From Rhyacophila brunnea (taxonomy: Eukaryota; Arthropoda; Insecta; Trichoptera; Rhyacophilidae): a stretch of 64,000 nt of DNA. The stretch covers positions 1-64,000 of the forward strand of contig JAGYXB010001759.1 in NCBI GenBank assembly GCA_022495005.1. The letters are read 5' to 3'. Under the pieces are notes generated by a model. It ran no database searches. It was not told the DNA's origin and saw nothing but the letters and a program-made list of their open reading frames with translations. Within the stretch, counting starts at the first letter, position 1, and every line of letters begins with the position of its first letter. Position numbers and translations under genes: made by a program. Shown piece after piece: positions 1 through 10,150 of this stretch.

Positions 1-799
1 TTAAGATTTATTATTGTTTATGGGTAGAAACCCATCTATACCAGAATCTCAAGTTTTTTCAATTGTTACTTTTACAATATTCATTATAGTCAGCAAGTTA
101 TAGCATTAACAAAATCTATAATTATAATTACGCGTCTATAGATATAGATACGCGTTTACAATATTTTTATAACGGTAGTTAACTCCTATCTTGTATTGAT
201 AAAATTAGTATTAAAATTCTTTATTTACAATTATACAGTATATAAATTTATAAATATTCAATTTTCTTTTCCACTTTTCATACACTTCCATTATAGCTAT
301 AAAAGTTATTGAAGCATGTACCTGCTTAATTTTACGTAAACAATCTCTCCCATAACTTATTTTCTAAGTTTAATGGAGATTTCCCGGAAATTATTTCCGA
401 AATAGATCGATTTGAAATTTCATGGCGTGTCATTTCGAGGTCTGCGGTCACAGCGTTCCAATTACACTTGAACAGTCTCGATTCTCCGAGGCGAAATTTT
501 TTTACGTAAAATTTTATTACATTTACAAAGAAAAGGTAAACAACATACATTTTACTTCCTAATACTAAACGATTACGCTACTGGTTACCTGTTCATGGTC
601 TTTTTCGACCATTTCTTCTCTGCTTCTTCCATAGTTTAGGACCATGGGACTTATATATTCTGTTTGTACCTCGTCGTGAGGTTGTCGCACGGCTATTTGA
701 GAAGTAGAATTGACTACAAGGCTAGATTTGTATAGTTATGTCGTTAAACCATACTCTGCCATAAACACTAACTGAAGGTCGGCGTTTTTGTTCGTGTCA
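1..799 (-). repeat. 3' LTR of the Gag-only element (truncated by window start)
   Basis: It matches 8293-9091 base for base except for three substitutions (near 59, 274 and 538) and two one-base indels in T runs near 500-525. The right edge is sharp: after TGTCA the two copies diverge at once. On the minus strand the LTR therefore begins TGACACG, with the canonical TG. About 47 bases of the other end lie beyond the window start, judged from the second copy. Confidence 0.9.
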
Positions 800-818
800 A
801 ATGCCCACCCTTAATAAA
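800..818 (-). promoter_or_regulatory. Candidate polypurine tract
   Basis: Directly upstream of the 3' LTR on the minus strand stands AAGGGTGGGCATT, then TGACAC of the LTR. A purine-rich run in this position primes plus-strand DNA synthesis in LTR elements and supports the minus orientation. Confidence 0.5.
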
Positions 819-1378
819 GACATAACTGTATATGTCTAGTCTCAATTCACCATTACCACACCTCAGGACTCAGTAATATGCAAAGCGATAAAGCAACAGT
901 AAAGCATATTCAAAATAAAATACACAAAATCTGCGCATGCACACAAAGTTTTTCTTTTACTTTTTATAATTAATATTCGCCCAGATTCAGGTCTTAAAAT
1001 TCTAATTAATAAAAGAAAAATTATATAATTCAATAATTCTGAAGTTAAAAATTTTATTTTGAGGACGGTGAGTGCTGTATGGGACGACTACTGCTTTTCC
1101 TGCCGAGGGACAACCGCAAAGAAGAGGACTCACGGAGACGCTCCGTTTACGACCCATGGACAGAAGTAGAGTTCGACTTCCCGTCGCGAATCACGTTCCC
1201 GCTTACTAGAAAATACGGCATAGTACCATGATATGCCAGGGAGACTCCCCTGACAATACCTTTAACATTAAATTACATAGGGTCATTCAAACCTATTCAA
1301 TCTAACGCTCAATACTCCTAGCTATATATTACATTCTACAAGAATTTGAAATCAATCCCAATCAAGAGAATTATTTTT

Positions 1379-1620
1379 CGCAGCTCCGAATACTAATAAG
1401 GACTTAGCGTGAAAGTTACGAACTTCCCCACGCCTAAATTAGCAACGCCCTCTTCATTTCGCAGCTCCGAATACTAATAAGGACTTAGCGTGAAAGTTAC
1501 GAACTTCCCCACGCCTAGATTAGCAACACGTCTTCATTTCGCAGCTCCGAATACTATTAGGGGCTTAGCGTGGAAGCTAAGGACTTCCCCATGCCCTAAT
1601 TAGCAACACTTTCTTCGTTT
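1379..1620. repeat. 80-bp tandem repeat, three units
   Basis: Units begin CGCAGCTCCGAATACTA at 1379, 1460 and 1540, spaced 81 and 80 bp. Further single units stand at about 2092-2165 and 2886-2955. The last one supplies the 3' end of the long unknown ORF. Confidence 0.9.
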
Positions 1621-1639
1621 TGCTCTCCCCGAAGACTTA

Positions 1640-2335
1640 TTTCTTTCTCGCTTCGAGGAAAGACTTGTTGTTTGCTTCGATAATAGACTTATTTCTTTAT
1701 CGCTCCTCTCGAAGACTTGTTGTTTGCTCCGATAATAGACTTATTTCTTTATCGCTCCTCTCGAAGACTTGTGGTTTGCTTCGATAATAGACTTATTTCT
1801 TTATCGCTCCTCTCGAAGACTTGTGGTTTGCTTCGATAATAGACTTATTTCTTTATCGCTCCTCTCGAAGACTTGTGGTTTGCTTCGATAATAGACTTAT
1901 TTCTTTATCGCTCCTCTCGAAGACTTGTGGTTTGCTTCGATAATAGACTTATTTCTTTATCGCTCCTCTCGAAGACTTGTGGTTTGCTCCGATAATAGAC
2001 TTATTTCTTTATCGCTCCTCTCGAAGACTTGTGGTTTGCTCCGATAATAGACTTATTTCTTTATCGCTCCTCTCGAAGACTTGTTTGTTTCGCAGCTCCG
2101 AATACTAATAAGGACTTAGCGTGAAAGTCACGGACTTCCCCACGCCTTAATTAGCAACACGTTCTTCGTTTCGCTCTCCCCGAAGACTTATTTCTCTTTC
2201 GCTTCGAGAAAAGACTTGTTTTTCGCTTCGATCAGAGACTTATTTCTTTATCGCTCCTCTCGAAGTCTTATCGCTCGCTTCGATAATAGACTTATTTCTT
2301 TATCGCTCCTCTCGAAGACTTATAGCTCGGTTTAG
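1640..2335. repeat. 52-bp minisatellite inside the LTR element
   Basis: The word TTATTTCTTTATCGCTCC recurs at 1689, 1741, 1793, 1845, 1897, 1949, 2001 and 2053, exactly 52 bp apart, and again at 2240 and 2292 after an interruption by one 80-bp unit. Units differ by one or two bases (TGTTG/TGTGG, GCTTC/GCTCC). It lies between the last ORF and the 3' LTR. No coding role is visible. Confidence 0.95.
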
Positions 2336-2343
2336 TTAGAGAC

Positions 2344-2874
2344 TTAGCTTACAGGCGATGGCGGTAGCGATCGCTTTGAGCGACGCTTACCTGATCGGCC
2401 TATACGCTGATACTGCCGTTTGGGGGGCGCATTCCGGATGGGGGCGTCGTCCAACGCATCCCGCCACTCGCCAAAGATAGTACCTTGATCTTTGCTCCCG
2501 GACGTCGGGAAGTCGGTCCTCGCAGGGCGCCGCCCTCCCGATCGTCCCATCCTCCTAAATTCTCTCTTGGGGGGCGCTATCTTGATGGGGGCGTCTCGTA
2601 AGACTGCGTCCAACGCATCCAGCCTCTCGCCAAGGATCCTCTCTTCATTAGATATTGTCGAGTCAACAATTCTTTCCACTTCAGCTTCTCCACCGCTAAG
2701 TTCGGAATCTGTTCCTGAACTCGCCAGTAGTTCTTCCCGCGCACATTCCTGCGCATCCATACGACGTTCTGACAGGGCGTGCACTCCCTCGTCTCTGTCG
2801 TTGGTAGCTGTGGAAAGCGGCGTAGGTGATACCACCGGGTCGTCTGCTCTTTCATTAGCCAGATTCTTCTCAAA
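2344..2874 (-). other. Open frame of unknown status with an internal duplication
   Basis: Minus strand, about 175 codons open from 2874 to a stop at 2344-2346, in a different frame from the preceding ORF and without an early ATG. It is GC-rich and Arg/Ser-rich. About 35 residues occur twice, around APIKIAPPKREFRRMGRSG and APIRNAPPKRQYQRIGRSG, matching a nucleotide duplication near 2425-2480 and 2570-2640. The opposite strand is open too (2492-2950), so strand and coding status are uncertain. Confidence 0.3.
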
Positions 2875-2911
2875 CTATTTCGCACCGCAGCTCCGAATAC
2901 TAGTAAAGGAC

Positions 2912-4564
2912 TTAGCGTGGAAGCCATGCGCTTCCCCATGCCTTAACTAGCAACACTCTTTCCGCTATTAATTTAAAATATATTACACTTATCACTGATA
3001 TGTATATCACGCTTATCATAATCATATATATCAAATTAATACTAGTATTTAAAACACTCTTATTACTAACATTTTTATCAAATTTAATATTTAAATCTTT
3101 AGGAGGTAAACTATTTTTATTACGTGCAATTGCAGTAGTTGGCAATTTCTCTTCACCCGGCGCATCCAACGTACTACCTACAATTGTCCACGTACTTCTG
3201 ACTACGCTATTTGGACGGTCTGCAGTCGTTACAGATGGTAGTGTCTTTTGACACGCCGCAAAGTTCTGTCCCCGACTACACCTGTCCCTAGGATCTAAAA
3301 TATTTACAGAACCGAGAAAATCCGTAGATATTTTGCTTTGTTGGTTATGGGCAACCGTAGCTGAGTCCCATAACTCTTGTCCTCCGTCATTGAGTATATC
3401 ACCGCCTTTGAGACGATGATCATACGCAACAACTCTTTCGTCACTATATCTAGCTTTATCTATATACATTAAGTTCATGTTTCTTAATTCAAACTTAACG
3501 CTATCAAAATTAATCCTATTAAGCTTACGTAACTTATTTTTAACATTCTTAATACTAAAGGACTTACATTTACTTGATTTTTGTTTAAGATAACGATTAT
3601 AGTCATCTAATGCTATGAGCTCTTCTTCATTAAGTTTATTTCGCCTTAATTTACCGAAGGTATTAATGTTTTGTAGTCGACGATTAGTTCGACTTTTCCT
3701 AATAATATTCTTAACGTCAGCCTCGTGGGGTCTGTTCGCTAATTTAAAAGGTGAGTCCCTTCCTAAAGTTTCGTTGCTCGATTGCAACGACGATCGACTA
3801 TCTAAACTACATACATCGCTATTAATATCAAGTAAACTGCCAGCTTCGGCTTTAGTATAGTTAGTACTATTAATATTTTTACACAAATGGTTAGCGGAAG
3901 CACAATAATTCGTTAAATTATTTGTTACAAGAGATCTGTCGTCAGTATCGACGAGACTACAGTTACTTACGTTTGCCGATGTTCTCAGCACACCAAGAGC
4001 GCCACTGCTTACGCCTTCGCCGCATCCACTGCTAGCTGTCTTTAACTGCTTATCTTGATAACCTTCTTCCTTGTTGCCAACATTTATTTCATAACTTCCT
4101 AATTCTAATTTATCTAAAAACTTTTTATATTCTATTTCGCCGCCGGTAAAAGAATTATTAGCTCGCGAAGTCTCAACATTGGACAACGTCTTACCGCTAT
4201 TCTTTTTATTAAAATTTTCTACTATTTTACTAGCAGAATTCTTAATATCGCGTTTGCGATATTTCTCCGGTCTTACGCTGCTATCCTTTACAAGAGGACC
4301 TGTACAAAGATTAACTTGGTTACTGGGGCCAGCTTCGACCTCACAGTGAACCTTAGGGTTAAATGATTTCACCGGAAGGGTGTCCTTCAGTTCACTTTCA
4401 CAGTTAACCCTATTCGCCAGAAGAGCGTCTATGTCACTAGCTAGAACTCGGCTGAACGGCGTTCGAGGAACGTTCGTGTCACCTTCTTGAGTCTTCTCTT
4501 CGGCGGTCCGCCAGTGTTCGTCGTCTTGGAGCCATCGACGATCAACCCGGCCCGCGAGCCGTCT
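2912..4564 (-). CDS. Unknown 550-codon ORF in frame with gag, C-terminal membrane segment
   Basis: It is open from the codon after the gag TGA to TAA at 2912-2914. The first 362 codons contain no ATG, so it cannot start independently near its 5' end. Expression would need readthrough, splicing or a gag without the stop. The protein is rich in Ser, Asn and Lys, with about ten N-x-S/T sequons, scattered cysteines, a strongly basic stretch around residues 289-361 and a hydrophobic segment of about 22 residues at 509-530 followed by a short tail. I see no D-S/T-G protease, Y/F-x-D-D RT or zinc-binding integrase motif. The last 10-20 codons come from the 80-bp repeat found elsewhere in the element. 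An envelope-like membrane protein is one possibility, but the sequons may only reflect composition. Function unknown. Confidence 0.55.
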   Translation of the reverse strand, partial: RRLAGRVDRRWLQDDEHWRTAEEKTQEGDTNVPRTPFSRVLASDIDALLANRVNCESELKDTLPVKSFNPKVHCEVEAGPSNQVNLCTGPLVKDSSVRPEKYRKRDIKNSASKIVENFNKKNSGKTLSNVETSRANNSFTGGEIEYKKFLDKLELGSYEINVGNKEEGYQDKQLKTASSGCGEGVSSGALGVLRTSANVSNCSLVDTDDRSLVTNNLTNYCASANHLCKNINSTNYTKAEAGSLLDINSDVCSLDSRSSLQSSNETLGRDSPFKLANRPHEADVKNIIRKSRTNRRLQNINTFGKLRRNKLNEEELIALDDYNRYLKQKSSKCKSFSIKNVKNKLRKLNRINFDSVKFELRNMNLMYIDKARYSDERVVAYDHRLKGGDILNDGGQELWDSATVAHNQQSKISTDFLGSVNILDPRDRCSRGQNFAACQKTLPSVTTADRPNSVVRSTWTIVGSTLDAPGEEKLPTTAIARNKNSLPPKDLNIKFDKNVSNKSVLNTSINLIYMIMISVIYISVISVIYFKLIAERVLLVKAWGSAWLPR

Positions 4565-5602
4565 TCATGGCTCCTTTCTGGTCTGCTGAGCTGCTTGCCT
4601 GTCTGGGCAATCCTTGTTTTCATGGAAGCCAGGACAATGTTGACAACGCCTTTGTCTGGCACTGCCTCGCTCTTCAACGCGAGGACGTGGGCGGTACGCA
4701 GGTCTTTCCGAATCGTTTTGCTGGTCTGATTGCCGTGGAGGCCTTTTATCAACAGCCTCCGTGGTCTTATCAGATTTCGCGTTAGTCTCTTGTACCGAAC
4801 GCGGCTTCTCGCGCCAAGTATTTTGCTGAGCGGGCCTCTTTTCATTATTCGCCTTGACGGCATTTGCTGGAGATGGCACGGAAGCCAATGCCGATTTCAA
4901 TGGTCGAAGTGTATGAGCTACTTCAAGCAGCTCGTCCATCGTCTTCCATTTCTCTTGATTAACCCTTATCTGATCGCTCACGGTGAGTAGGTCATAAAAG
5001 GTCGAAGCCAGGGTTTCCGACTTCATCTCTGGAAGGAGTACCTCGGCTAACTCCATCTTCTTCAGGAGGAAACCATAAGCTCCCTCTTGAGGTCCTTGCT
5101 CTTTATGTTCGAGCTCCGTTCGTTGAGCACGACGCCTTGAAGGTGATTCGAAGTGCTCTTTCAGGTCGTTACTAAACGACCGCCAACTGTCCGATGTGTC
5201 AATATTCTTGGCCCAAGTCTTGGCCTCTTCTCTGAGCTGACGCATAGCCAACTCTGTCCAATTCTCAGCTGGGTACTTCACAGCTTCGCAATATTCTCTG
5301 CAGCGTCGGAGAAAAAGTTCAACGCTCTGCTTTGGGCTACCCTCATAGGTGGAATGGAGTTCCGGCTTAACATGGCACGGGGTACATACGGCCGGTTCTG
5401 GTGGTGCCATTTTTTGTTTGGGATCCGACGTGCTTACTTGCAAAAATGAATCCTCTTCGGGGAATACTTGCGCGTTTTGCAAGCCTTCTTCCAATATGAA
5501 GTCTTCTTCTACACTCGGACCCGGAACAGGGTTTGGCATAATTTCTTCGAATTCCTCCGTCCCCTGGAGTTGGAAGAAGCGGACCTTCGACCGTAAATTC
5601 AT
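4565..5602 (-). CDS. Gag-like capsid/nucleocapsid protein, 345 aa
   Basis: The ATG at 5602 opens a 345-residue protein ending in TGA at 4565-4567. Residues 1-90 are acidic and proline-rich. Residues 93-235 have the helical pattern of retrotransposon Gag capsid domains (ELFLRRCREYC, then SWRSFSNDLKEHF, then a TMDELLEVAHTL helix). Residues 240-320 are basic and low-complexity. A single zinc knuckle lies at 320-332 (C-x2-C-x3-H-x4-C, one residue shorter than the usual CX2CX4HX4C). It should package the element RNA into particles. The same frame stays open for 550 codons past the TGA, so the stop may be read through or may be a recent mutation. An overlapping frame open at 4441-4863 shows no recognisable domain. 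The family call rests on pattern, not on a search. Confidence 0.75.
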   Translation of the reverse strand: MNLRSKVRFFQLQGTEEFEEIMPNPVPGPSVEEDFILEEGLQNAQVFPEEDSFLQVSTSDPKQKMAPPEPAVCTPCHVKPELHSTYEGSPKQSVELFLRRCREYCEAVKYPAENWTELAMRQLREEAKTWAKNIDTSDSWRSFSNDLKEHFESPSRRRAQRTELEHKEQGPQEGAYGFLLKKMELAEVLLPEMKSETLASTFYDLLTVSDQIRVNQEKWKTMDELLEVAHTLRPLKSALASVPSPANAVKANNEKRPAQQNTWREKPRSVQETNAKSDKTTEAVDKRPPRQSDQQNDSERPAYRPRPRVEERGSARQRRCQHCPGFHENKDCPDRQAAQQTRKEP

Positions 5603-8225
5603 ATAAAAATTCAGCTATCGATTGCGCCGGTTTTCAGCTTCCTACGACCACCCGTTCGTCCGCAATCGACGTTTAAAGTATTTTGAGGGCATGCGCTGCT
5701 TGTCGCTGATAACCCTGAAGGCTTGCAACTCCTGTTACAAGCGTCCAATCTTCTCCGTTTAAAATCTTATATTGTAATAGGTACAGGCCTTCATGTACCT
5801 ATACCCATGACGTCACGGTAGTTATGATAATTATCGAGATTTTAATATACAAAGTAGTATAAATTTATTTTTTTCAAAAAATTTTTTCTTTGTCTGGGTC
5901 CTTGTACCTATACTTGTATGGTACTCAACTTTATATTAGAAAAAAGCTTAAAAATTCACACGAAATTTTTATTGTGCATTTTATTCTTAATTCTATTATT
6001 TCTGTTACGGTGAGTAACACAATTTATTTTTATACTTTCTTTATGGCTTAAAAGGGTCAGAGAGATCCTTTGGATAGTCTCATCGACATACTTTTGCTTA
6101 ATGTCGGTATCTGACTCTAATAAATTACCAAAAGTATTTATTTTATTTATTCTTTCCTTTTCCAAGTAAATCAAGAAAAGTATTCTATATATAGTTGCCT
6201 TTACGTATATATTCTTCTCCAAATTATATTTTTCAAAAGTATTCATCACTGGTTCCTCGTTAATGCGAGTTACACTTTATTTCATTGTACTCACATTTAT
6301 AAAGTTGAGGTAGATCGCTCTTGTAGCTCCGGTATAAGGTTCTTAAAACCTCTCAGGTAACCACAATTCATTGATACACTTCACAATATATTGTTTTTAA
6401 AATCTTTTAGTAGATCTTAGTTGTAGGATCGTTCAGGTTTTCGCAACCTGAAGATGCCGCACGCATTTAGGCGCCATAATGACATGACCCGGCTCACGGC
6501 TAGCTCAATAATGCTACCGGGCCGTCACTGAGGAGACTAGTGATGAATTAGGAGAGGTGGATCTCCTTTGTAGTATCACAACTTTTGAATTCCCGAATAA
6601 AACTCTCAGCTGGTGTGGTGCCGAATTTATTCAGGTACTAGAGTTCACGGTCACACAATAAGGTTAACTGTCATTGTTCCCGTAATTAAATCTCATTAAA
6701 GTATCAGTAAACTATTTATTTGTTCACTATAGGATCTCTGTGAAATCTTTCACAAATTCCCAAAAAGTCACACCTAATTCAGAGAATGTATACGCAGATA
6801 TTCTTTGGATATTCATGAAATATTTTCCCATAAGAAAGAAAATATAAATTATTCTTTGGTCACACAGTATTAGGTTTATAAAAGAATAGAATTATTTTAT
6901 TGTTGTTTATAAAGTTTATTTATGTTCACAGTGTATTTACAAATATTTATTTGTGTTTACAGACTTGTTTACAAAAAGTTTGCTTAATGTTTACAAATTT
7001 ATTTACTAAAATTTGTTTACTAAAATTTATTTTATAATTATGTTTACTTAATAAAGTTTCAAAAATTTATTTTATAATTATGTTTACTTAATAAAGTTTC
7101 AAAAATTTATTTTATAATCCCGAAAAGATTTGTAAAATTTATTATTATAGACTGAGTTTATTAATTTGTTTTTATAAAACAAATTCGATCGCGTAATTTA
7201 TCTCGATTACGTCACCTCGTATGATGAGTAATGAAAAATAAAATTAATCCGCGGCGCGTCACTATCGACAGATACGTAGTATTCGTGCTACGTTTAGGCG
7301 GCCGACGTCACTACCGACAGATACGAGTTATTCGCGCTACGTTTTGCCCGTCGAAGGGGACTTACTGGTACGTATGAATCGCGAATGTACTGAGAACCGT
7401 GTCCCACAAGCTCGCAGAGAGGTCTGCTGCTTACTGAAGATCGCCGGTGAGAAGTGTAGAAACTAATGATTTTACGGAAAAAGGATGTCACCTTTTATAC
7501 CCTCGGGATGGAGGTTTAACAGGAAACAGTCCGTAAGGGATAGCAGATGTATATCTTTCTCTCACGGGATAAATTTACGTATATCTCCCGTTCCTGGTAA
7601 CTTTCTAATAGAGATATCTTCTAATTAAATCGGGTTAAATTTACTCTACTTTATTTCCGCAAAATTAAGACTTAATAGGGGTGTTTTAAGCACCCTCTAG
7701 AACATGTCCTTTAAATACGTAGTTACGGTGACGTCAGCAAAATAGTTGATTTTATATGATTTTTCGTGTTCAAACGAAGGGGAAAGTTTCTAGCTTTCCA
7801 ACGAGGTATCGGAATAGGTATTCGGGTACTAAATAAGGGAATGGCAGTCTTTAAATTTAAAATGTCAAAATGAAAGGTTGACACCCACGTACTAGTCCTT
7901 TCCACCACTCTTGGCCTTTTTAGGCCAATAGAATTTTACTAAGTTTTAATAAAACTATTTGGAGCCGCAGAAAACGTTTCATTCGATATTTACCTTTCGG
8001 ACGAACATTATTACGTGAAAATACTATAATATTATACTTAACATTTCAACTTAAATATATAAATGCTTAATCCTAACAAGATGTTATTTACAAGCGACTA
8101 CAAATTTATTTCGTCCTTAATAGTGGCTTTTCCATAGTAATCTAAACGTAACCTTGAATCTATTTTTATCCGGCAACTCAACACAGCCGGGCCGTAAATT
8201 CTAGTCGAACAGAATTCAGTTAAGG
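5603..8225 (-). other. Long leader of the LTR element
   Basis: About 2.6 kb between the primer site and gag with no long ORF. It holds a 40-bp tandem repeat (7022-7120) and a diverged duplication of about 50 bp around CGACAGATACG (7256-7350). On the minus strand an ATG-started 96-codon ORF (5956-6246; Lys, Ile and Asn-rich) precedes gag. I do not recognise it. Confidence 0.5.
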
Positions 8226-8245
8226 TTCAAGGTCACGCGCCAACT
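8226..8245 (-). promoter_or_regulatory. Candidate primer-binding site
   Basis: Immediately inside the 5' LTR the minus strand reads AGTTGGCGCGTGACC. TGG is the complement of the universal CCA end of tRNAs, and TGGCGC also starts the tRNA-Lys site of gypsy-type elements, but the following bases differ from that site. Which tRNA primes is not determined. Confidence 0.4.
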
Positions 8246-9091
8246 TGTGTTTTTAGTCGCAGTATTTGATTCTTTTATTACTTAGGAGGCAATTAAGATT
8301 TATTATTGTTTATGGGTAGAAACCCATCTATACCAGAATCTCAAGTTTTTCCAATTGTTACTTTTACAATATTCATTATAGTCAGCAAGTTATAGCATTA
8401 ACAAAATCTATAATTATAATTACGCGTCTATAGATATAGATACGCGTTTACAATATTTTTATAACGGTAGTTAACTCCTATCTTGTATTGATAAAATTAG
8501 TATTAAAATTCTTTATTTACAATTATACAGTATATAAATTTATAAATATTCAATTTTCTTTTCCAATTTTCATACACTTCCATTATAGCTATAAAAGTTA
8601 TTGAAGCATGTACCTGCTTAATTTTACGTAAACAATCTCTCCCATAACTTATTTTCTAAGTTTAATGGAGATTTCCCGGAAATTATTTCCGAAATAGATC
8701 GATTTGAAATTTCATGGCGTGTCATTTCGAGGTCTGCGGTCACAGCGTTCCAATTACACTTGAACAGTCTCGATTCTCCGAGGCGAAATTTTTTACGTAA
8801 AATTTTATTACATTTTACAAAGAAAAGGTTAACAACATACATTTTACTTCCTAATACTAAACGATTACGCTACTGGTTACCTGTTCATGGTCTTTTTCGA
8901 CCATTTCTTCTCTGCTTCTTCCATAGTTTAGGACCATGGGACTTATATATTCTGTTTGTACCTCGTCGTGAGGTTGTCGCACGGCTATTTGAGAAGTAGA
9001 ATTGACTACAAGGCTAGATTTGTATAGTTATGTCGTTAAACCATACTCTGCCATAAACACTAACTGAAGGTCGGCGTTTTTGTTCGTGTCA
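8246..9091 (-). repeat. 5' LTR of the Gag-only element
   Basis: This is the complete LTR of about 846 bp. The minus-strand start TGACACG is fixed by divergence from copy 1. The other end is placed at 8246 because that gives a CA terminus followed directly by a TTGGCGCG primer-site candidate; this edge is an inference. It should hold the element promoter and the start of its RNA. A 72-codon ATG ORF (8624-8842, minus) is open in both LTRs despite two indels that compensate each other, but nothing shows it is translated. Confidence 0.85.
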
Positions 9092-9284
9092 CTAACCTAA
9101 CCTAAACTAACACAAACTAACATATAATCCAGTATATCGGGTATTTTCAAAATGTGTTTTCCGCTGTATTCCTGATAATCGAACAGTACCAAGAATTCTA
9201 CGCGGGGGTCTGGTTCTGGAAGGTTGATTGAAAATACCAGTCAAAAATATGTTTAAACATAAAACTGTGGTAGACTAAACGATC

Positions 9285-10150
9285 CAGATTTATGACTGAA
9301 TGAATATACATAATTTGAAAACATCTCATGTATATACACACTAGAGATGGGAAAACTGGTCGATTTTGAAGACTAAGTATACTTACCACCAGTATAAAAA
9401 AATACTTAGTATAGAAACTTATTCCAAAATACTTACTAGTATTTAGAATACTATATAGAGAGTTTGACGTGCGTATGCGACAAAAATTTCATACTCAACT
9501 GAAACTAAAACCATTAGTATTTGAAATGCGTATCGGCTCAGGGAACTCAGACAGGGCTTCAATAGAATCGCTAAAAATATGCTGGGCTCCGCTTGTCGAA
9601 TAGTCCCATTTATTATAAAATTTTAAACACATTTTAAATTTATGAGTTATTTTTCTGTTAGATTACAATATTCTTGTTAACAAAAATGAATAACAGTGAT
9701 TTTTTTTTTAATTTTAAACATGTTTTGAGCGGTCATATTATAATGTGCGTCATGTCACCACTGTGCTGCGACACAAAATTTATGACCAATTATTCATACA
9801 TTCGAACGCAATAGACTAATAAATTAAAATATACCTATATTCAAGTGCTATTTCGTTCGCGCGTATTTAATGTCAATAGTGTTAAAAGTCTACCAACTGG
9901 CGAGTGCACAGAACAGCGACTCGCGATGATATAATCACAAGTTTTTTGGAATAAGTTTATTGGGCCACACATACTGAGTATGGGTAGTTTCATCCGAAAC
10001 ATGAGTACACAAACTGGGGACAGTATTTCCAACTCACCTCTAATACACACTAGAAAAAACAATTTTGTAGAAAAAGTACGACACCCGATGGGACTTAAAC
10101 CTGTATCTGCTAGATTTGCGCCAGTATGCTTTTCCAATTAAGCTACGGGA
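9285..10150 (-). repeat. tRNA-derived SINE (family 2), interrupted by the hAT MITE
   Basis: 9285-9341 carries the family tail (TTTGAAAACA, ACACACTAG) and 10043-10150 the tRNA-like head in antisense (CCCGATGGGACTTAAACC, a decayed B box). The two halves are contiguous once the MITE and one duplication are removed. Related copies lie at about 18800-18925, 19085-19215 and 62060-62190. Confidence 0.6.
9342..10042. mobile_element. hAT-type MITE, 701 bp, splitting a SINE
   Basis: The termini are TAGAGATGGG on the left and the inverse of TAGAGGTGAG on the right. Both sides are flanked by the identical 8 bp ATACACAC (9334-9341 and 10043-10050), the duplication size of hAT transposons. The outer flanks join into one antisense tRNA-derived SINE. 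No transposase ORF is present, so it is non-autonomous. Confidence 0.75.

Larger units (their letters stand above)
1..9091 (-). mobile_element. Pol-less Gag-encoding LTR retrotransposon (left LTR cut by window edge)
   Basis: Two direct copies of one long sequence (1-799 and 8246-9091) bound about 7.4 kb of internal DNA. Reading on the minus strand, the order is 5' LTR (right), primer-site candidate, 2.6-kb leader, gag, a second long ORF, minisatellites, purine-rich tract, 3' LTR (left). The Gag fold and zinc knuckle point to a Ty3/gypsy-like or retrovirus-like ancestor. No protease, RT, RNase H or integrase motif is visible on either strand, so I infer a non-autonomous element of the kind called TR-GAG in plants, moved by proteins of a relative. 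LTR near-identity argues for recent insertion. The right flank begins with CTAACCTAACCTAA; the left flank is outside the window, so the target duplication cannot be checked. Confidence 0.85.

Noticed and set aside
2492..2950. Plus-strand 152-codon frame opposite the LTR-element 3' region
   Set aside because: It lies antisense in a GC-rich repetitive stretch, does not begin with ATG and has no recognised domain. The element is read on the minus strand.
4441..4863. Separate protease-like frame overlapping the gag end (+1 frame)
   Set aside because: It is short, very basic and lacks the D-T/S-G protease motif. It ends before the long in-frame ORF, so programmed frameshifting into it would not help.
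9092..9122. Telomere or subtelomere from CTAACCTAACCTAA
   Set aside because: Only two full TTAGG words followed by diverged CTAA-like words. This is an interstitial trace and gives no evidence of a chromosome end.
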